DNA from: Parachlorella kessleri
Taxonomy: Eukaryota > Chlorophyta > Trebouxiophyceae > Chlorellales > Chlorellaceae
Reading direction: 5' to 3'
Assembly: GCA_001598975.1 (NCBI GenBank)
Contig: BBXU01001883.1
Location: 1-19,881 of the forward strand
Length of the DNA stretch: 19,881 bases
Positions 18,348 through 19,881 of this stretch are shown one piece after another. How positions within the stretch are numbered: position 1 is the first letter of the stretch; each line of letters opens with the position of its first letter. Below the pieces are notes generated by a model. It was given only the letters and a program-made list of their open reading frames with translations, was not told the origin of the DNA and made no database searches. The position numbers and the translations under genes are program-made.

Positions 18348-19881
18348 ATGGACGACGACTTGGAACATCACCATTTCGACGACTCGCCAGTCGACTGGAT
18401 GCGGGCCATCGCAGCAGCACTTGTGACCCACACTCAGCTCTCGGAGGCCGCAGCCAACAGCCTGTCCGAGGCTTTTCCTGGCGTTCAAGAGCTAAGGTGT
18501 GTGGGCAGGCCCTGGGGTGCCAGGGTGCTGGCTGCATGGCTAGCAGTGAGACCAGTCTGACCCCAATGATCGGGCAGCCTCAATATTTCACATACAACTG
18601 TACGGCCTGCTTCTATGCATGTTGCTAATGCGGCCCATCACAGAACGTTAGGGACCTGGAAAGGTGGCGGGTCTTTGTTAGTGGTTGTGATGCCTTGCTT
18701 AACATCTCGCTTGCAGGATCCCTGCTATGTCAGTGGTAGTGTAGTATAGGCCACCTGTTACCTTGTTCCTTTGTGCTGCGTTCCCTACATATGCTTGGCC
18801 AGTGACCTCCACAGGGCTGCGCCTGCGCCCCTTGGCCAGCTATGGCAGCTGCCCTCTGTCATGTTGAGCTACTGTGCTTTCTCACTCAGCTACCGTCCCT
18901 TCTTGCCCCATCCTGGCCTGCAGGCTGGTTCTCGCAAATGGCGAACAGGAGGTGCTGGAATGCTTCAGCTTGATAGAGGGCGGCGAGCCCAACCGGCGGC
19001 CGCTGGTGTGCAGCTTTGTGCTGCCGCCCGGGGAGGGCAGCGCCGCGTATGAGGCCATGCGGCTGCAGAGCGTGATAGAGCTGGACGAGGCCACGCCAGA
19101 CAAGTGAGGTTGGGCGGCGGCTTGGCTTGTCGTGAAGCTAGTACCGTGCGGTTAAAGGCACCAGTGTGTGCTGTGGGGATGCTGGCCCTTACCTGGGGGC
19201 GACCGGGGGCAATGTCGTGACTTAATCAGCATGGAGGGAGCCACGCCCTGGATCAGGAATTCCTCACGAGCTTTGCGATTATGCAAACGCATCGTCTGTT
19301 GCCCTCCTGCCTCCCCTTGTCTATGCCGGCCCCGGGGAGCAGTAGGAGGCAGTAGTTCTTGGCACTGCTTTGAAGCCAGGTTTGGGTCCCGGGGTCTGCT
19401 GTGCTGTGCTGCGAAGGTGCCTCGCCGCGCCACCGCCAGGGCTCCCATCTGTAGCTGCCACCCGGCCCCCTTGCCACCCTTGCTGTTGCCCCTGCCGGAC
19501 TAACTGTTGCCTCCTCCCTTCATGCCACCGTTGCAGGGACAACCTGGCGGACTGGCAGTACCTGGTAGCGCGGCACGGCATCGAGTGGATGCTGGCTGCC
19601 CCCTTGGCCTGTAAGGACAGCTGCGCTGCGCTGAGCCTGGTGGGGGCGGTGCTAGCGGGGGGTGTGGGGGCGCAGCCTGCGCTGAGCCACGCCTGGCTGC
19701 AGGAGTGGAGCGCGGAGATGGCCAAGACCCTGGCCCATGCCTCGGTCCAGCTCATGGAGGTAGGTGCTACTTTATGTACTAATAGGTACTGCCAGGGTGA
19801 AGGGAGGGTGGAGGGGTATTGAGGTCCAGCTGATGGAGATAGGTACTGCCTGGTATTACCCGGGTGAGGAGGGGGGGGGGG
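18348..19881 (+). CDS. N-terminal part of a GAF-domain-like protein (partial)
   Basis: Three exons match in phase: 18348-18496, 18924-19103 and 19537-19759 (donor GTAGGT). They give 184 aa before the window edge. The start MDDDLEHHHFDDSPVDWM is acidic. From about residue 30 the sequence follows the usual GAF order: helix (SEAAANSLSEAFPGVQELR), strands (LVLANGEQEVLECFSLIE), a PPGEGSAAYEAMR segment, VIELDEATPD, then IEWMLAAPL and CAALSLVGAVLAGG, and a closing helix (HAWLQEWSAEMAKTLAHA). GAF domains bind small ligands or chromophores, or mediate dimerisation, in kinases, cyclases and phosphodiesterases. Which partner follows cannot be seen. The fold call rests on pattern, not on diagnostic residues. 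The ATG has weak context, so an upstream exon is possible. Confidence 0.68.
19744..19868 (+). repeat. Tandem copy of an exon end and donor in the GAF-domain gene
   Basis: GGTCCAGCTCATGGAGGTAG at 19744 spans the exon 3 donor. GGTCCAGCTGATGGAGATAG recurs at 19823, a 79-base offset with two differences. The copy has AT where the real donor has GT, so it should not splice. A further echo, ATAGGTACTGCC, occurs at about 19780 and 19840. Confidence 0.7.
19871..19881 (+). repeat. Poly-G run at the window edge
   Basis: Eleven G residues close the window. This is either the start of a G-rich intron tract or a homopolymer at a weak assembly point. Confidence 0.7.

Overview
This window is nuclear DNA from a eukaryote, most likely a chlorophyte green alga. 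Every recognisable gene is split by spliceosomal introns (mostly GT-AG, many 70-500 nt). The exons are GC-rich with abundant CAG/CTG codons. TGTAA, the usual chlorophyte poly(A) signal, lies after the first gene. The pyrimidine-catabolism gene is the short, plastid-targeted plant/algal type. I cannot name the species. No RNA genes, complete transposons, CRISPR arrays or prokaryotic features were seen.

Layout. (1) 1-647, plus: the 3' end of an unidentified gene, with its last exon and 3' flank. (2) 1691-8473, minus: a gene of about 10 exons for a long coiled-coil protein with a Gln/Ser/Pro/His-rich, probably disordered C-terminal half (about 1,415 aa if my exon model holds). (3) 8474-8807: a short divergent intergenic region holding a perfect TGACGTCA palindrome. 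(4) 8808-13322, plus: an 11-exon dihydropyrimidine dehydrogenase (PYD1 type, 434 aa) with a transit-peptide-like N-terminus. (5) 13323-14851: mostly unassigned, with one weak minus-strand and one better plus-strand exon candidate. (6) 14852-17921, minus: a complete 8-exon Rab11/RabA GTPase (222 aa) with all G motifs and a di-cysteine prenylation end. A plus-strand coding-like exon lies inside its last intron. (7) 17922-18347: a second divergent intergenic region. (8) 18348 to the window end, plus: the first three exons of a protein whose visible part looks like a GAF domain; the gene runs off the edge.

The genes do not form a pathway. PYD1 starts plastid uracil/thymine breakdown, the Rab acts in endosome/trans-Golgi/plasma-membrane traffic, and the coiled-coil protein is probably structural or a scaffold. 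Genes 2/4 and 6/8 are head-to-head pairs, so shared promoters are plausible.

The most interesting structural signal is in the introns. Several carry decayed tandem copies of the exon edge beside them, including the splice site. The clearest is in PYD1 intron 9, where an 18-base exon-end-plus-donor segment recurs exactly 153 bases (51 codons) downstream in an open frame. Similar copies occur at PYD1 exon 3, PYD1 exon 10 and GAF-gene exon 3. The next most interesting point is a possible plus-strand gene interleaved with the 3' part of the Rab gene.

Exon coordinates come from splice-site consensus, phase matching and recognised protein families. They were not checked against transcripts.
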